NCBI GenBank assembly: GCA_964035575.1
Contig: OZ037863.1
Location: forward strand, 474,001-538,000
Direction of reading: 5' to 3'
Origin: Rhynchopus sp. YZ270_cl-10
Lineage: Eukaryota > Euglenozoa > Diplonemea > Diplonemida > Diplonemidae
Length of the DNA stretch: 64,000 nt
The notes below the pieces were generated by a model that was not told where the DNA came from, made no database searches, and was given only the letters and a program-made list of their open reading frames with translations. Both the position numbers and the translations under genes were made by a program. This document shows positions 20,254 through 31,217 of this stretch, piece after piece. The stretch's first letter is position 1. Each line of letters begins with the position of its first letter.

Positions 20254-21102
20254 TTAATCAGAGTCAGAATCAGAATCGGACAGTTCAGCTCCTAAACCAG
20301 GAGGAACTCCTCCTCCTCCTCCACCTCCTCCCATACCAGGCACACCACTAACGCTTCCTCCAGGCATTGCGCCTGAGAGTCCAGCCACCCCGCTTGAATC
20401 TAGTCGGCCTAAGGAGGCACCGAGGGCAGCTGTGGAAGGAATTCTTGTAGGGGGTTGGGGGAGAGGGGCAGCGCTGGCGTCGGGCTTGGTGTATCGGAGA
20501 GAGGTGTCGGGCTCGTCGTCGCTGGAGAGGGTGGAGGAGGAGGATGTGGAGAGGTCTCCTTCGTATCCGGTGAATTCGCGAGCGGAGAGTGCCTTCATGC
20601 GTTCGTCGAGGTCCTTGATGTATGCAGAGTTTACCCCCACCAAATCATTCGGAGACTGCGCAAAGAAAAACTTAATCTGGTCCACAATATCAATCAAATT
20701 CCCCGGATGCAACGTTCGCTCACCCTCATGCATTTCTTGCTCACGGAACATAAACAGAGGGAATTTGACATTCTCTTCTCCATGGCTCTGCAACAAACGT
20801 ACAAATTCCAGCAACACATCTTGGGCATGTGGAATGATGTTGTTCAGGAGGTCAAACAAAAACCACCGCCGTCCCTTTGCCCTTTGCGGAGTGATAAGGA
20901 ACATCTTCTTAGCGTTGGTAGAGTGTCTGCGGGCCTTGAGGAGTACTTCTTCCATGCGTTCGACGCAGACTTCGTTGAAGGGAATCGCAAAGTAGAACAA
21001 ATCACCTTCCTGTAGTGGGAAGGATGTGGTGGTTGAAGCTTTGAAAGAAAAAAAGGGGGAAAATTTTTGAAAGAGAATTTAACAGTGTAAACACCTTACC
21101 AT
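20254..21102 (-). CDS. Unknown acidic-tailed protein; start codon probably split off by an intron
   Basis: The long exon (20254-21009) reads EGDLFYFAIPFNEVCVERM... to a terminal DSDSDSD. The N-terminal 130 residues look globular and helical (KKMFLITPQ, WFLFDLLNNIIP, IDIVDQIKFFF). Then come a Ser/Asp/Pro-rich linker, a poly-Gly stretch and an acidic Ser-Asp tail, all suggesting disorder. The frame has no in-frame ATG at its head. Upstream, ATG at 21100-21102 is immediately followed by GTAAGG, and CACTACAG ends at 21010. Removing this 90-nt intron (21010-21099) joins M to EGDLFYF in frame. No family recognised. Confidence 0.7.
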
Positions 21103-21364
21103 TCATCGATAGACATTTGAAATACAAAGCCCTGAGAGGATGAGAGGATGTACCCAAAGTATTTCATATACTTTCTATTCTACTGAATGGAAGATATGTA
21201 ATTAGATGGAACTACAAAAAAAATGGAAGTTGGAAGTGATTGCAAAACACCTCTCGCGGATGGGAAACAATCCCACTGAGGTAGCCATCTGCACTCTTTG
21301 TTTCCAGAAGGATTATTATTTTGTTTTTTTTTTTTTTCCCAAAAAAAATAATCTGGATGCTGAC

Positions 21365-24199
21365 CTAAAAGATTAAAATTTGACTGAGAAATGGAACGTA
21401 AAAGAGGCGTACCTTAAGATCCTTCACGCTCCATGACTTGAGGCGGTTCTTCTTTGCAACTGGCGTCCACGGGTTTGCGATGTGCGTTTGTCGGATCATG
21501 TACCTAAATAATAATAATAATAAACATTTGTATTGAACCAAAAAGACTACTACGGCATACCCATCGGGGGTGGCTTTGTATGTCGGGCGTTTGTCGACCT
21601 TTCTGTTGAAGTATTGTGCAAAGTGGATTGTGAGGCGCAGTGCGTGGTCGAACTTGGAGTACGTTTGGCGCAACTCGGGGTTTTGTGCAGGCTTGACGCT
21701 GCGAGGGGAGGGGCGGCCTGCTGTGGGGAACATAGGTTCGTAGCCGTCCTGCCCGCTGACAAAGCCGCTGGTACGCCTGGACCTGGCCATACTGGGTTCA
21801 CCTGAAGGTGCGGCGTACTGCTGTGGAGCAGGCATGCCGCTGAAGTTGACTGACGCGCCATGAATCTGCGACGGCAAGTTCTGCGACAGAACTGTCTCGT
21901 TCCCCGGCGCATACGACTCACGCATCTGACGCATCAACGCAGCCTGAGCACGATCAGGGTGTGCAGATACCTCGCGCAGTGTCGATGTCCGTGTCGGCAT
22001 CGGGGTGTAGTCTGGTGTGGCGCCGTACCCCAGCTGGCTGGGTTCGTTGGGGTTGGGGAGGTGGGAGGGTGGCTGCTGGTGGTGGTGGTGGTGGTGGTGG
22101 TGATGGTGCTGAGGTGGATGTTGGTGCTGGTGTTGGTGCTGGTGGTGTTGGTGTGGGTTCTGCAGATAAGCCGGCGGCGGAGGCTGTTGCAAGTGTTCCT
22201 CGTAATGCGGGCTCGCAAACTGCGGGTTCTGAACCGCGGAGACACGCTGTGTGGGCACCGAGCCTTCCTCTGTGGAGCTGCTTGCGGAGGACGCAGCGGG
22301 GACGTGCTGTGGGTGTGGAAGGTGCTCCTTCTCACGCTCCTTCTCAGCAGGCATGCCGGGTGCGAGGGCAAGGTGGATCACGTACAGAAGAATGACAAAG
22401 GTCAGTCGGGTCTCCTTCTGCTTCTGCACCTCCGGCTCGTCGTACGTCGTGCTTGGGAAGCCCTCCCGAGCATGCGCGCCACCAGAACGCTCTGCAACAC
22501 GCTGCTCCTGGCTCACAAAGATCTGCCGCAGGCTTGCCTTCTTTGCGACAGGCGACCCATTTGGGTTGACATTCCACTGAATGCCTTGCAGGCTGTTGAT
22601 GTGCGTGCCGGTCAGGTCGTACAGCTCAATGCCACTGTAGTAGGCCAGCTCTGCACGGTTGAGGTGTCCCATGATCGCAGACCGAAGGGCAGGGAGGTAG
22701 GCGGGGAAGCCGCTCAGCTCTCGGTGCACAGACGTGCGCGTGAAGGGCGACTGCGCGAAGAGCATCGCGAGCGAGATGCTCAGCTCCACAAGAGGGATCT
22801 GCGCATCGGTGTCGTCCGACTGCGGCGCAGACGACGGCTGCAGTACCTTCAGGAGCACGTCCACCGAGGTCCAGTTCTCAATGAGCTTGTGTCCAATCTG
22901 CAGCTGCCACGGACAATGCTGCACAAAGTCACGGAAAGCCCTGCTCGCAAACGTCGCCACCTTCGGCCCATTGCGCCCTGCAGACACATGCAACAGCGTT
23001 CTGTAACCCTCAATCTCAGCCCAGTGCAATGTGAAGGTGAGTGGGAGCTGGTCCAACGGCATGTCTTTGTGGTTGATCTGCCCGATCTGCTTGCCCTCTG
23101 TGCTGAACAGGGCGGAGAGCAGACGGCAGGACACCTTTGCGACATCTGCGTTGGTGTCTGTCTCGAGAAGGTTGTGGAGGACGACAGCAAGCTCCTTCTT
23201 GAGGGGGTAGCGCGTCACGTACGAGGTGTCGGCTTTGAAGATGATCTCAAGCGTTTTGATGGCACACTCGCGTACGTCTGCGCTGCTGTCCTTTGCGATG
23301 AGCTCGACTGCCTCCTCCGGGAAGTCTGAGTGGATGACGTGGCTTGGGTGTGTCGAGGCAAGCTCGCGTATGCACGTTGCTGCATAGTTACGCACAACAG
23401 GGCTCTTCTCCGAACGCAGAGCTGTGCTCATGTACAGCAGACCTCCAGGTGTCTCCACAATGCCCTGCCGCCCTGCGCTGTTGCGCACAATCAACGCAAG
23501 AAGACACTCCACAGCACCAATTTTGTGCTCCTCCGACACCTGCGGCCCGCCGCACAGCAGCGACAACAGCACCTCCACACCCCTCAGCGATGCCATACTG
23601 CGCGCACACAGCTGGCTCACCTGCGCCGTCTCCGGCCCCCCCGGGTAGTGGTCCAACGAGGTGAACGAAATCAACTTTGCAAGCGTCTTCAACGTTGTCG
23701 CGCGGATGCGCGCAATCTGCACCTTCATCTCTTCCGGCGACGTCACCCCTGGCGCATACGTGAACGATGTGTTGAGGTACTGCAACAGCACGGAGAATAC
23801 AGTTGGCTGCCCTTCCGGCACGCTGTCGAAGAGAAGATGCCGGATGCGACCTACGTTCAAATCCTGCTGTAAGATGGTCACGATCAACCCAAGCAGCTCG
23901 CATGCCTCCGACATCGTGACCTGCTCTGCCCTCGCCGACCCTGTGGTGAACACCTGCAACGCCTCGAGCAAAGTACTCAACATCCCCTTCATGCTGTTCA
24001 CCTCTGCCTGCACACGCTGCTCCACGGTGTTCGGCATCTGCTGCTGGTACGCCTGCGGGGTATGATGCTGGCTCTGTGCCAGAGGTGGCCCCCTCATCGA
24101 CGGATGCTGCGGTGGGGACACACCAGCCGCATGGGGCACACCATGCAAACCCATGCCCTCAGCGTGGTGCGCAAAATGTGCATCCGGCTGGTACGACAT
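21365..24199 (-). CDS. HEAT/ARM-like helical repeat protein with His/Gln-rich region
   Basis: The main exon (24199-21561) encodes an N-terminal His/Pro/Gln-rich stretch, then about 500 residues of short amphipathic helix pairs typical of HEAT/armadillo folds (e.g. AVECLLALIVRN, VVRNYAATCIRELAS, VRECAIKTLEIIF). A disordered region with a 10-His run at about residue 700 and GNETVLSQNLPSQ follows. A 57-nt segment, 21504-21560 (GTATGC...TTTAG), is a likely in-frame intron giving DGYMIRQTHI. The next exon ends KSWSVKDLK at 21413 before a GTACGCC donor. The apparent TAG at 21365 is itself a TTTTAG acceptor, so the true C-terminus lies downstream and is unresolved. No named family; cytoplasmic scaffold is an inference. 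Confidence 0.8.
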   Translation of the reverse strand: MSYQPDAHFAHHAEGMGLHGVPHAAGVSPPQHPSMRGPPLAQSQHHTPQAYQQQMPNTVEQRVQAEVNSMKGMLSTLLEALQVFTTGSARAEQVTMSEACELLGLIVTILQQDLNVGRIRHLLFDSVPEGQPTVFSVLLQYLNTSFTYAPGVTSPEEMKVQIARIRATTLKTLAKLISFTSLDHYPGGPETAQVSQLCARSMASLRGVEVLLSLLCGGPQVSEEHKIGAVECLLALIVRNSAGRQGIVETPGGLLYMSTALRSEKSPVVRNYAATCIRELASTHPSHVIHSDFPEEAVELIAKDSSADVRECAIKTLEIIFKADTSYVTRYPLKKELAVVLHNLLETDTNADVAKVSCRLLSALFSTEGKQIGQINHKDMPLDQLPLTFTLHWAEIEGYRTLLHVSAGRNGPKVATFASRAFRDFVQHCPWQLQIGHKLIENWTSVDVLLKVLQPSSAPQSDDTDAQIPLVELSISLAMLFAQSPFTRTSVHRELSGFPAYLPALRSAIMGHLNRAELAYYSGIELYDLTGTHINSLQGIQWNVNPNGSPVAKKASLRQIFVSQEQRVAERSGGAHAREGFPSTTYDEPEVQKQKETRLTFVILLYVIHLALAPGMPAEKEREKEHLPHPQHVPAASSASSSTEEGSVPTQRVSAVQNPQFASPHYEEHLQQPPPPAYLQNPHQHHQHQHQHQHPPQHHHHHHHHHHQQPPSHLPNPNEPSQLGYGATPDYTPMPTRTSTLREVSAHPDRAQAALMRQMRESYAPGNETVLSQNLPSQIHGASVNFSGMPAPQQYAAPSGEPSMARSRRTSGFVSGQDGYEPMFPTAGRPSPRSVKPAQNPELRQTYSKFDHALRLTIHFAQYFNRKVDKRPTYKATPDGYAVVVFLVQYKCLLLLLFRYMIRQTHIANPWTPVAKKNRLKSWSVKDLKVRLFYVPFLSQILIF

Positions 24200-24358
24200 T
24201 GCAGAACTACGAGGTTACGCTGAGGAAGAGAAAGGGGGGAGAGGGAAAGCTCCACAGGCTTCCTCACACCTAAGGGGAGAGGGGGTAAAGATGGTTTTGG
24301 AGTGTGGGGAGGGGGAAGGACGTTTGAGTGAAGTATGACCAGTAAAATCAAAGTCAAC

Positions 24359-24557
24359 TTGAAATACAAAGCCCTCTCGTGAACAGCGTACCTTGGTACA
24401 ATGACCAACTGTACCGGGGGGGTGGACACCCCAACCATACTATACCTACAATCCATTTCGTGGTTTACATCTGATATGTGCTACTCCCGCTTTCCACTCA
24501 TCAGTCAGATGAACGGGGATCATTGCAAACACAGGGATGCGAATACTGTGTGATGTG
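24359..24557. repeat. Dispersed TTGAAATACAAAG repeat, near full length
   Basis: Has all modules of the copy at 11905, plus GTACCTTGGTACAATGACC and a longer G-run version of GTGGACACCCCAACCAT. It begins about 160 bp upstream of the start of the HEAT/ARM-like gene, in the same relative orientation as the copies upstream of the genes at 9998-11794 and 25506-26682. Confidence 0.8.
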
Positions 24558-25505
24558 GGGCCCGCCATCAAATAAAAATGATTGCTTTTTTTGTTGATAC
24601 CGTTCGATTGGTTGTGTTTTTTTTGGGGGGAAGGGGGTGGGGGGGGATAAGGAGAGAAAGGTTTGGGTGAACAAAAACAACCCCAAACCTCTTTCCCCCC
24701 AATGGTTTTCTCTTAAAAGAAGCGAACTAATCGATAGCCGAAAGCCCCGTATAATGCCCTGTTCTTTGTACTATTTGGTTTATTTTTTTACATGGATTTT
24801 TTTTTTCTCCGGAAAAATTTGGTTGTATTAGTGAGCACCCGAAAAAAAAAAATGCCTTTCACTCATCTCTTCACCTTTATTTGAAGTATTTTGTAATAAA
24901 TTTTGTTACATCACTCTTTTTGTGGTGGCAAACTATCCAGTTGGACTGTTGTGGTTTCTTTTTTTGCAACGGAATTCATATTTGAAGGTTTCCTTTGTCT
25001 GCAAGCACTTATCAAGAAAGTGCTATTTAGTCCATAATTTAAAACATAAAACATACGGGCGTCAAAACAAATGTTTATAACGTTTGTAACGCGCAATGTA
25101 TGAGAAAAAAAATGAAATGTTGTCCAGCTGTATGCTGGACACGTGGTAGAATATAAACTCATTTTGTATGATTTCTTAAAAAGAAAGTACAAATTGAAAA
25201 GAAAAAAAAAGAGACAGCTCCGCCAAACGTTGCAGAGCTTCCCCTCATCCCCATTTCCCCTAATAGGAGCTTTCGTGCTCACTGTTTCTGCAATATAGTG
25301 TACTCCACCAACCTTACCGGTCAAAAAAAATTTAAAAAAAGAAAAGAACGGCACTTGTGTCCCCACGAACACAAAAACCCCACTCCTAAACAACGTCTTA
25401 AACGATAGACGCTATTCAGGAAGAGCGGGGCGAGGGGAGAATGTGGGGAAGGGGAAGAGGGTGGGGGGTTCAGGAAGAAGCCGGCACGAAAAACACATCT
25501 GTCGT

Positions 25506-26682
25506 CTATTCCTCGAACGGCACAACCTCCTGTGTCTTCAACACACGGCGCCCGTACATCGCAGATGTGGGGCAGTTCACGTCCAGACCCTGCTCAAGCT
25601 GGGAACGGTGCTTACCCTTCAGACCGAACGCACTGTGGGGTGTGGTGTTTGATGTTAAGGTGTCTGGGTGGTTCTTGAATGCGGAATACTCCAAAGATGT
25701 ACAATACACAAAGAAGTCTACTCAAAAGGAGGAAAGCAGATGATCTAAAAAAAATCAACAAAAAAGTGGTAAAAAAAAAATGTTGACACTGCTGCAATCT
25801 TTGAGACAAAACCATCATCATTGAGTTGGTCGAAGAAAAGAAGGAAAGGACATGAAATTTGTTCGACACGTCAGAGAAGAAGGGAGGAAGGTTGACATAC
25901 AGTGCAGCGTGGTCGTACATCCTGTACGACATACCCTCCTGGTAGAAGTCGTGACGGTATCTCGACTGTGGTTGGTGTGGTTTTGTGTGGTGCATCTCGC
26001 GACACGTTTCAAGACAAATTGGTAGAGTTGAAATACAAAACCCTCTCGTGACAGTGTACCTTGGTACATGACCGGCTGTACCATGGGTGGACACCCAACC
26101 ATGCAGTCCTACATCCATTTCGAGGTTTACATTTGATTAAAAGATGAATGTGGCTTTCATGTACACATCTGAACAGAACAAGAAAACAAAGAAAATATCA
26201 CAACACAAATGACCTCTATAAATTGTGGGAAATAACAAAGAACACAAACCTGCACATCGAAGAAGATCGAACGCATCGGCTCCGGCACAATCCAACTGCT
26301 GCTCATTTGGGGATGGTTGAAAAGGTTTCCGAAGATCTGGTAGCTCGCGTACACCCAGGGGAGTGTGAAGTAGAAGATATGCGGAAGCGTCTGTGGATGA
26401 GTTGTATTTAGGATAATGGTGCACATTATTTAGACAACAATCACAAAACTACACAAAAAAGGGGAAACTTTATAAAATGAATCCCAGCCTCTTATTAGCC
26501 ACCTACAGCATCCCCCTCCTTCCTATGACAAATTGACACAAAATGCAATGACATACGTCCATTCCGAAGTAGCTGTGCTTAAACTTCCTCCACGCGGTGT
26601 TGAAGTAGTACGAACGCTTCCAGTGAAACTTCTGCTCACCGGGGCGCATATGCGCCTTGATTTGGTAGACGGCGGGATGCAT
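25506..26682 (-). CDS. Small four-exon protein of unknown function, tandem copy 1
   Basis: Exon 1 (26557-26682) starts MHPAVYQIKAHMRPGEQ and ends before GTATGT. Exon 2 (26250-26390) encodes TLPHIFYFTLPWVYASYQ..., with one possible membrane helix, and ends IFFDVQ before GTTTGT. Exon 3 begins at 25965 (after CCAACCACAG) with SRYRHDFYQEGMSYRMYDHAA. The last exon ends RRVLKTQEVVPFEE and stops at 25506. The exon 3/4 junction is uncertain: donor GTATGTCAACC at 25900 with acceptor CCCCACAG before 25632 keeps frame and gives about 152 residues, but further coding between them is possible. A near-identical copy lies at 28030-29162. Intron 2 carries a dispersed-repeat insertion (26028-26136) absent from that copy. 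Confidence 0.65.
26028..26136. repeat. Dispersed TTGAAATACAAAG repeat inserted in an intron
   Basis: A truncated copy (head to GGTTTACATTTGA) lies between the intron sequences CAAGACAAATT and TTAAAAGATG. In the tandem gene copy the corresponding sites are joined (CAAGAAAAATTAAAAGATG near 28548), so this is an insertion of about 110 bp after the duplication. Confidence 0.75.
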
Positions 26683-26838
26683 TTTGTGTGCCTGCACCTA
26701 GTTGTGGTGTTGTGAGGTGACGTTGTTACCCCGTGGGTTTGAGACCACAGTTTAAAAAGTGAAGTTATTAATGCAGGCACCTCCGACTGACCCACGTACG
26801 ATGCCAGCCATCGGATGAAAGTTTAAAAAAAAGTTGAC

Positions 26839-27059
26839 TTGAAATACAAAACCCTCTCTTGGCAGTGTACCTTGGTACAATGACCGGATGCACAGGGGGT
26901 GGACACCCAACCATGCAGTCCTACATCCATTTCGAGGGTAACATCTGATATGCTCTACTCCCGCTTCCTCTCATCAGTCAGATGAATAGGGGTCATTGAA
27001 GACGTCGGTTGAATAAGTCTGCGTGATGCAGGGTCTGGTTAAGGCCCTCTGCCGGTTTT
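26839..27059. repeat. Dispersed TTGAAATACAAAG repeat, near full length
   Basis: Complete set of modules, ending GGCCCTCTGCCGGTTTTA. It begins about 160 bp upstream of the start of the small gene at 25506-26682 and follows a GCAGGCACCTCCGA repeat (26765-26822). Confidence 0.8.
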
Positions 27060-28029
27060 ACGGTAAAAGAAAAAAATAAAGAGAAGTTCGAAAGAAAAAA
27101 AATGGGGATATTCTCTTTACTTCTCTGTTCATTTAGTCATGTTTTTTTTTTTAATATTGGAGAGAAAAAAAACCCTTGTTGCTGCCTGTTGTATATTTTC
27201 TCCGTGCGCATTTTTACTATTTTTTTTGTTTTGTTTTGCTTTTTTGCTTTTTGTTTTGTATTTTTTATTACCTGGATAAACCCGAATACTTTTTTTTTTT
27301 GCGCTTTGTTCAATAATATTATAGTGTTGCACGTTGCAGGTGGATGTGTGCGTATCATTGCAATATTTGCAAAACACACTCAACATAAACAAGCTTGGCA
27401 ATACTCTGTTACACCCACCCCACAAACTAACACACAAAAATGCTTCCCTCCCACTTACCTGGATTGCGATACGGTTCTTATAAAATGTCTCTCATTAAAA
27501 ACTCAGCAGTTGGAAAGGAGAATAAAAGAAGTCGAACGAGGGGGGGGATCGACGGACAAGTCCAACTACAAAAAAGAAAAAAAAAATAGGAAAACTTGAA
27601 AGGTTTCAGTGAGATCCTACCCCATCGAGAGGGATAGCATAGACACATACAAAACGCTTTCAAATCGCTCGCGGTGGTATTTTTTTTAGCTTTTTTTGTT
27701 TCACAAAAAAGCGCAACATTCTTTTTTTTGAAATTTGGTGGACAAGAAGTGGGTATTACCACCTTAGGTACAGCTTTATTGCATTTTTTTGGTACAAAAA
27801 AAAATTGACATAATATCAACAGAACTCACAGATATCACTTTCGATCGTAGAAGGGGTGGGTTGGGGCATGGTACAGAGAAGCAGAAAAAAAAAAGGGGGT
27901 AAGCCTGGAGGGGGTTCTTATGCGCGATGCTCAAACCCCCTCAATCAGCTCCATCATTCATCCCGTCCTTAGCATAATAAAAAGGGGGGGGAGGGGGGAA
28001 GGGGGGAAGGGGGTAAACACAGCTGTCGT
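27060..28029. other. Intergenic, no gene seen
   Basis: AT-rich low-complexity DNA with T-runs and G-runs. Apparent ORFs are composed of Phe/Lys-rich homopolymer translation. Confidence 0.4.
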
Positions 28030-29162
28030 CTATTCCTCGAACGGCACAACCTCCTGTGTCTTCAACACACGGCGCCCGTACATCGCAGATGTGGGGCAGT
28101 TCACGTCCAGACCCTGCTCAAGCTGGGAACGGTGCTTACCCTTCAGACCGAACGCACTGTGGGGTGTGGTGGTTGATGTTAAGGTGTCTGGGTGGTTCTT
28201 GAATGCGGAATACTCCAAAGATGTACAATAAACAAAGAAGTCTACTCAAAAGGAGGAAAGCAGATGATTCAAAAAAAATCAAAAAAAAGTGGTAAAAAAA
28301 AATGTTGACACTGCTGAAATCTTTGAGACAAAACCATCATCATTGAGTTGGTCGAAGAAAAGGGAGAAATGACATGAAATTTGTTCGACACGTCAGAGAA
28401 GAAGGGGGGGAGGAAGGTTGACATACAGTGCAGCGTGGTCGTACATCCTGTACGACATACCCTCCTGGTAGAAGTCGTGACGGTATCTCGACTGTGGTTT
28501 GGTGTGGTTTTGTGTGGTGCATCTCACGATACGTTTTCAAGAAAAATTAAAAGATGGGTGTGCCTCTCATGTACACATCTGAACAGAACAAGAAAAGAAC
28601 CTAAATCATATGGAAAAATAGTGAGAACAACCTAACCATATAGAAACCGCAAACTGATCCATTTTTCAGTCAATGAGCGTTCTTTTTCATTGAATATTGC
28701 ATGTAAGGAAATAACAAAGAACACAAACCTGCACATCGAAGAAGATCGAACGCATCGGCTCCGGCACAATCCAACTGCTGCTCATTTGGGGATGGTTGAA
28801 AAGGTTTCCGAAGATCTGGTAGCTCGCGTACACCCAGGGGAGTGTGAAGTAGAAGATATGCGGAAGCGTCTGTGGATGGGGTTGTATTTAGGATAATGGT
28901 GCACATTATTTAGACAACAATCACAAAACTACATAAAAAAGGGGAAACTTTATAAAATGAATCCCAGCCTCTTATTAGCCACCTACAGCATCCCCCTCCT
29001 TCCTATGACAAATTGACACAAAATGCAATGACATACGTCCATTCCGAAGTAGCTGTGCTTAAACTTCCTCCACGCGGTGTTGAAGTAGTACGAACGCTTC
29101 CAGTGAAACTTCTGCTCACCGGGGCGCATATGCGCCTTGATTTGGTAGACGGCGGGATGCAT
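28030..29162 (-). CDS. Small four-exon protein of unknown function, tandem copy 2
   Basis: Duplicate of the gene at 25506-26682, with the same exon order and splice sites. Exonic DNA is almost unchanged (one difference, TGTGGTGTTT versus TGTGGTGGTT, in the 3' part). Intron 2 has diverged heavily between 28590 and 28720 and lacks the dispersed-repeat insertion. Homology to copy 1 stops at or next to the start codon (29160-29162) on one side and about 12 nt past the stop codon on the other, so the copies have different promoters. Function unknown. Confidence 0.65.
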
Positions 29163-31217
29163 TTTTACGCTTCCCACACTTTGTGTCTGGAGGGGTGAAT
29201 TGTTTTGTTTTGTTTGTTAATTTGTTTGCTTGAAGATACTCTATCGATTCAAGCCTTATACAGGGACTGAACCATGAGACTCCACCAGATGCCCTCTCCA
29301 CAACCTACAATAAGACTGTGCACGCAGAGAGGAATAAATATGCAAAAAACTTTGTATGTGTTGTTCGCTGCACAATGCAAACGATGAATCGGCTGAAGAG
29401 GCAAGAATACCATCAAGGGTTTGATACAGCGTAACTACACCCCCAGGAAAATTTGGAAATATGGTGTTACCGAACACCTGTCGAGGACAGGTCAAGGACC
29501 TGTCAATATGGGCCCTTTCGGGAACACCAAAATATCGTCGATAAAAAAAAATCCTCCCTTCTTTCCCCCTTTTAGATTTGTTCATTGACAGTGTAGTCCA
29601 CCACCCGAGCGTTCAGAACTCAGGTGTTCTCAACATTTTCAGAAACACTTCAGCGAACATTAGGCTCGATAGGCATTCCACCACTATACCACCCCCTTTT
29701 ACGTTTGCTGCTAAAAACATCAGATAAAAAGGGGTATCCTGTATTGATCCTACGTAAGTAGGTTCATGAGGACAAAGGGAGAGAACGGATGGGCCAAAAA
29801 AAAAATCAGAGGGAAAAATGCCCGCAAGTATATTGAAAAAAAAAGGGAACGAAAAGAAAATGTAAGACCATCACAAAGAGAGAGAAAAATACGAAAAGAA
29901 GTGAAGTGGCATTAAGACTGATTCTCTGCGCACAACAGAACACCGCCCCCCTCGGGAGGGCGGGATGATGGAAATGGCGAAGCGTTAGTGTGGTTCTACA
30001 ATTGCATATTCCCCCCCCCCCCCCCTTTTTTTAACCGAGGGTGCCAAGGAGAGCGGCACCTTATGTGGAGACTTTTTGCTATTTTTTTTTTTTGATAAAT
30101 TGTTGGAGTAGTGTAGTTGCCTCGGTTGTGTTACCACAGTTGTGCAATCTCCACAAACCATAATTTTTTAAAATTGTGCACGGTGGAGTCCGCCCGAAAA
30201 AAGCGGACCCTTTGGGACAGACTGAGAGGCGAACCTCTCTGAGCAGGCGGACTCCACCGTACCAAAAAAAAGGAGAAAAAAAAGTGAAATTATTGATGCA
30301 GGCACCTCCCGCTGACCCACTGTACGATGACAGCTGGATGAAAGCACAAAGACCAAAAAAAGAGACCTTCAGTCGCGCTCTGCAGAAATTTACTCTATTC
30401 AGAGTCCACCTGGCGGACCCAGGGGTGAACCAGGTATAGACTGAGTCTGGGCTGGGAGGACTTCACCAAACAAAGAGGGGGGGGGAAAAAGAAAATCCGA
30501 AAAAGACTGTCTGGCAACGTCAGTATTGCCAAAAAGCTTATGAGATGAACCTAACCTTTGTGTTTAGTCATCTAAAAAAAGGTGTAAATTCTACCACATC
30601 GAAGAAAGTGGAGTAGTGTATAGACACCTCCTTGATACATGGTACGTTCCACCTCTACCAAGCTGATTGAAAAGAAGAGAAAAAGAAAATGACGCTTGAA
30701 ATACAAAGCCCTCTCGTGAACTGTGTGTCTTTGGTGTGTTCACCAGAACACCGTGGGTGGACCCCCCCGCAACCATCCCTCCGCCCGCTTCCTTTTCAAA
30801 AATGCAACGCTAGTAAGATACCACATCTCACACGCTTTGCCACCTTTAAACAAACCGGACACAACACGCCACCCCAACACATAACGCCAAGACAGCAGTT
30901 TCCGGAAGGAAAATGCCTAGTTTTTTGGCCCTCTCTCAGTGCAAGGGATGGAAACAGAGTCCTCGAACGGAAGACAAGGGGATGAGTTTTGTGTGGGGTA
31001 GATGGACAATGAGGGGGAAGGGGGGAAAAAATACAGTCAATATTCTCTTTCACTGGTGTAACAACAATAACAACAACAACAACAAAACTCACGCAAAAAT
31101 ATGCAGACGTTCCCTCGGGTGGAAACGATAATAATAAAAGAAATGAAAAAGAAAGAAATAATGCCCTCTTCTATCCATTTCCCCTCCTTAACCCTCTCCC
31201 CTCTTCTCCCTTTTCTC
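29163..31217. other. Intergenic, repeats and one strong hairpin
   Basis: No supported gene. Contains a 15+ C-run at about 30010, a GTTGGAGTAGTGTAGTTGCC repeat (30103-30155), a hairpin at 30180-30260, the GCAGGCACCTCC repeat (30290-30352) and a partial TTGAAATACAAAG repeat (30696-30775). Confidence 0.4.
30180..30260. repeat. Hairpin with 15-bp perfect arms and nested stem
   Basis: ACGGTGGAGTCCGCC (30180-30194) pairs exactly with GGCGGACTCCACCGT (30246-30260). Between them GCGGACC and AGAGGCGAACCTCT give further pairing. It may be a small foldback element or a structured RNA; nothing nearby decides. Confidence 0.55.

Noticed and set aside
21860-23329. 489-codon plus-strand ORF opposite the HEAT/ARM gene
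   Set aside because: Antisense shadow; its Val/Arg-rich composition mirrors the codon usage of the real gene, including the poly-His tract.
24655-24702. Hairpin AAAGGTTTGGG/CCCAAACCTCTTT
   Set aside because: Short arms in a G/A-rich stretch with no flanking gene or copies; too weak to call a terminator or element.
27102-27819. ORFs of 80-165 codons between the tandem genes
   Set aside because: Phe/Lys-rich translations of T- and A-runs, without exon-like base composition or splice signals.
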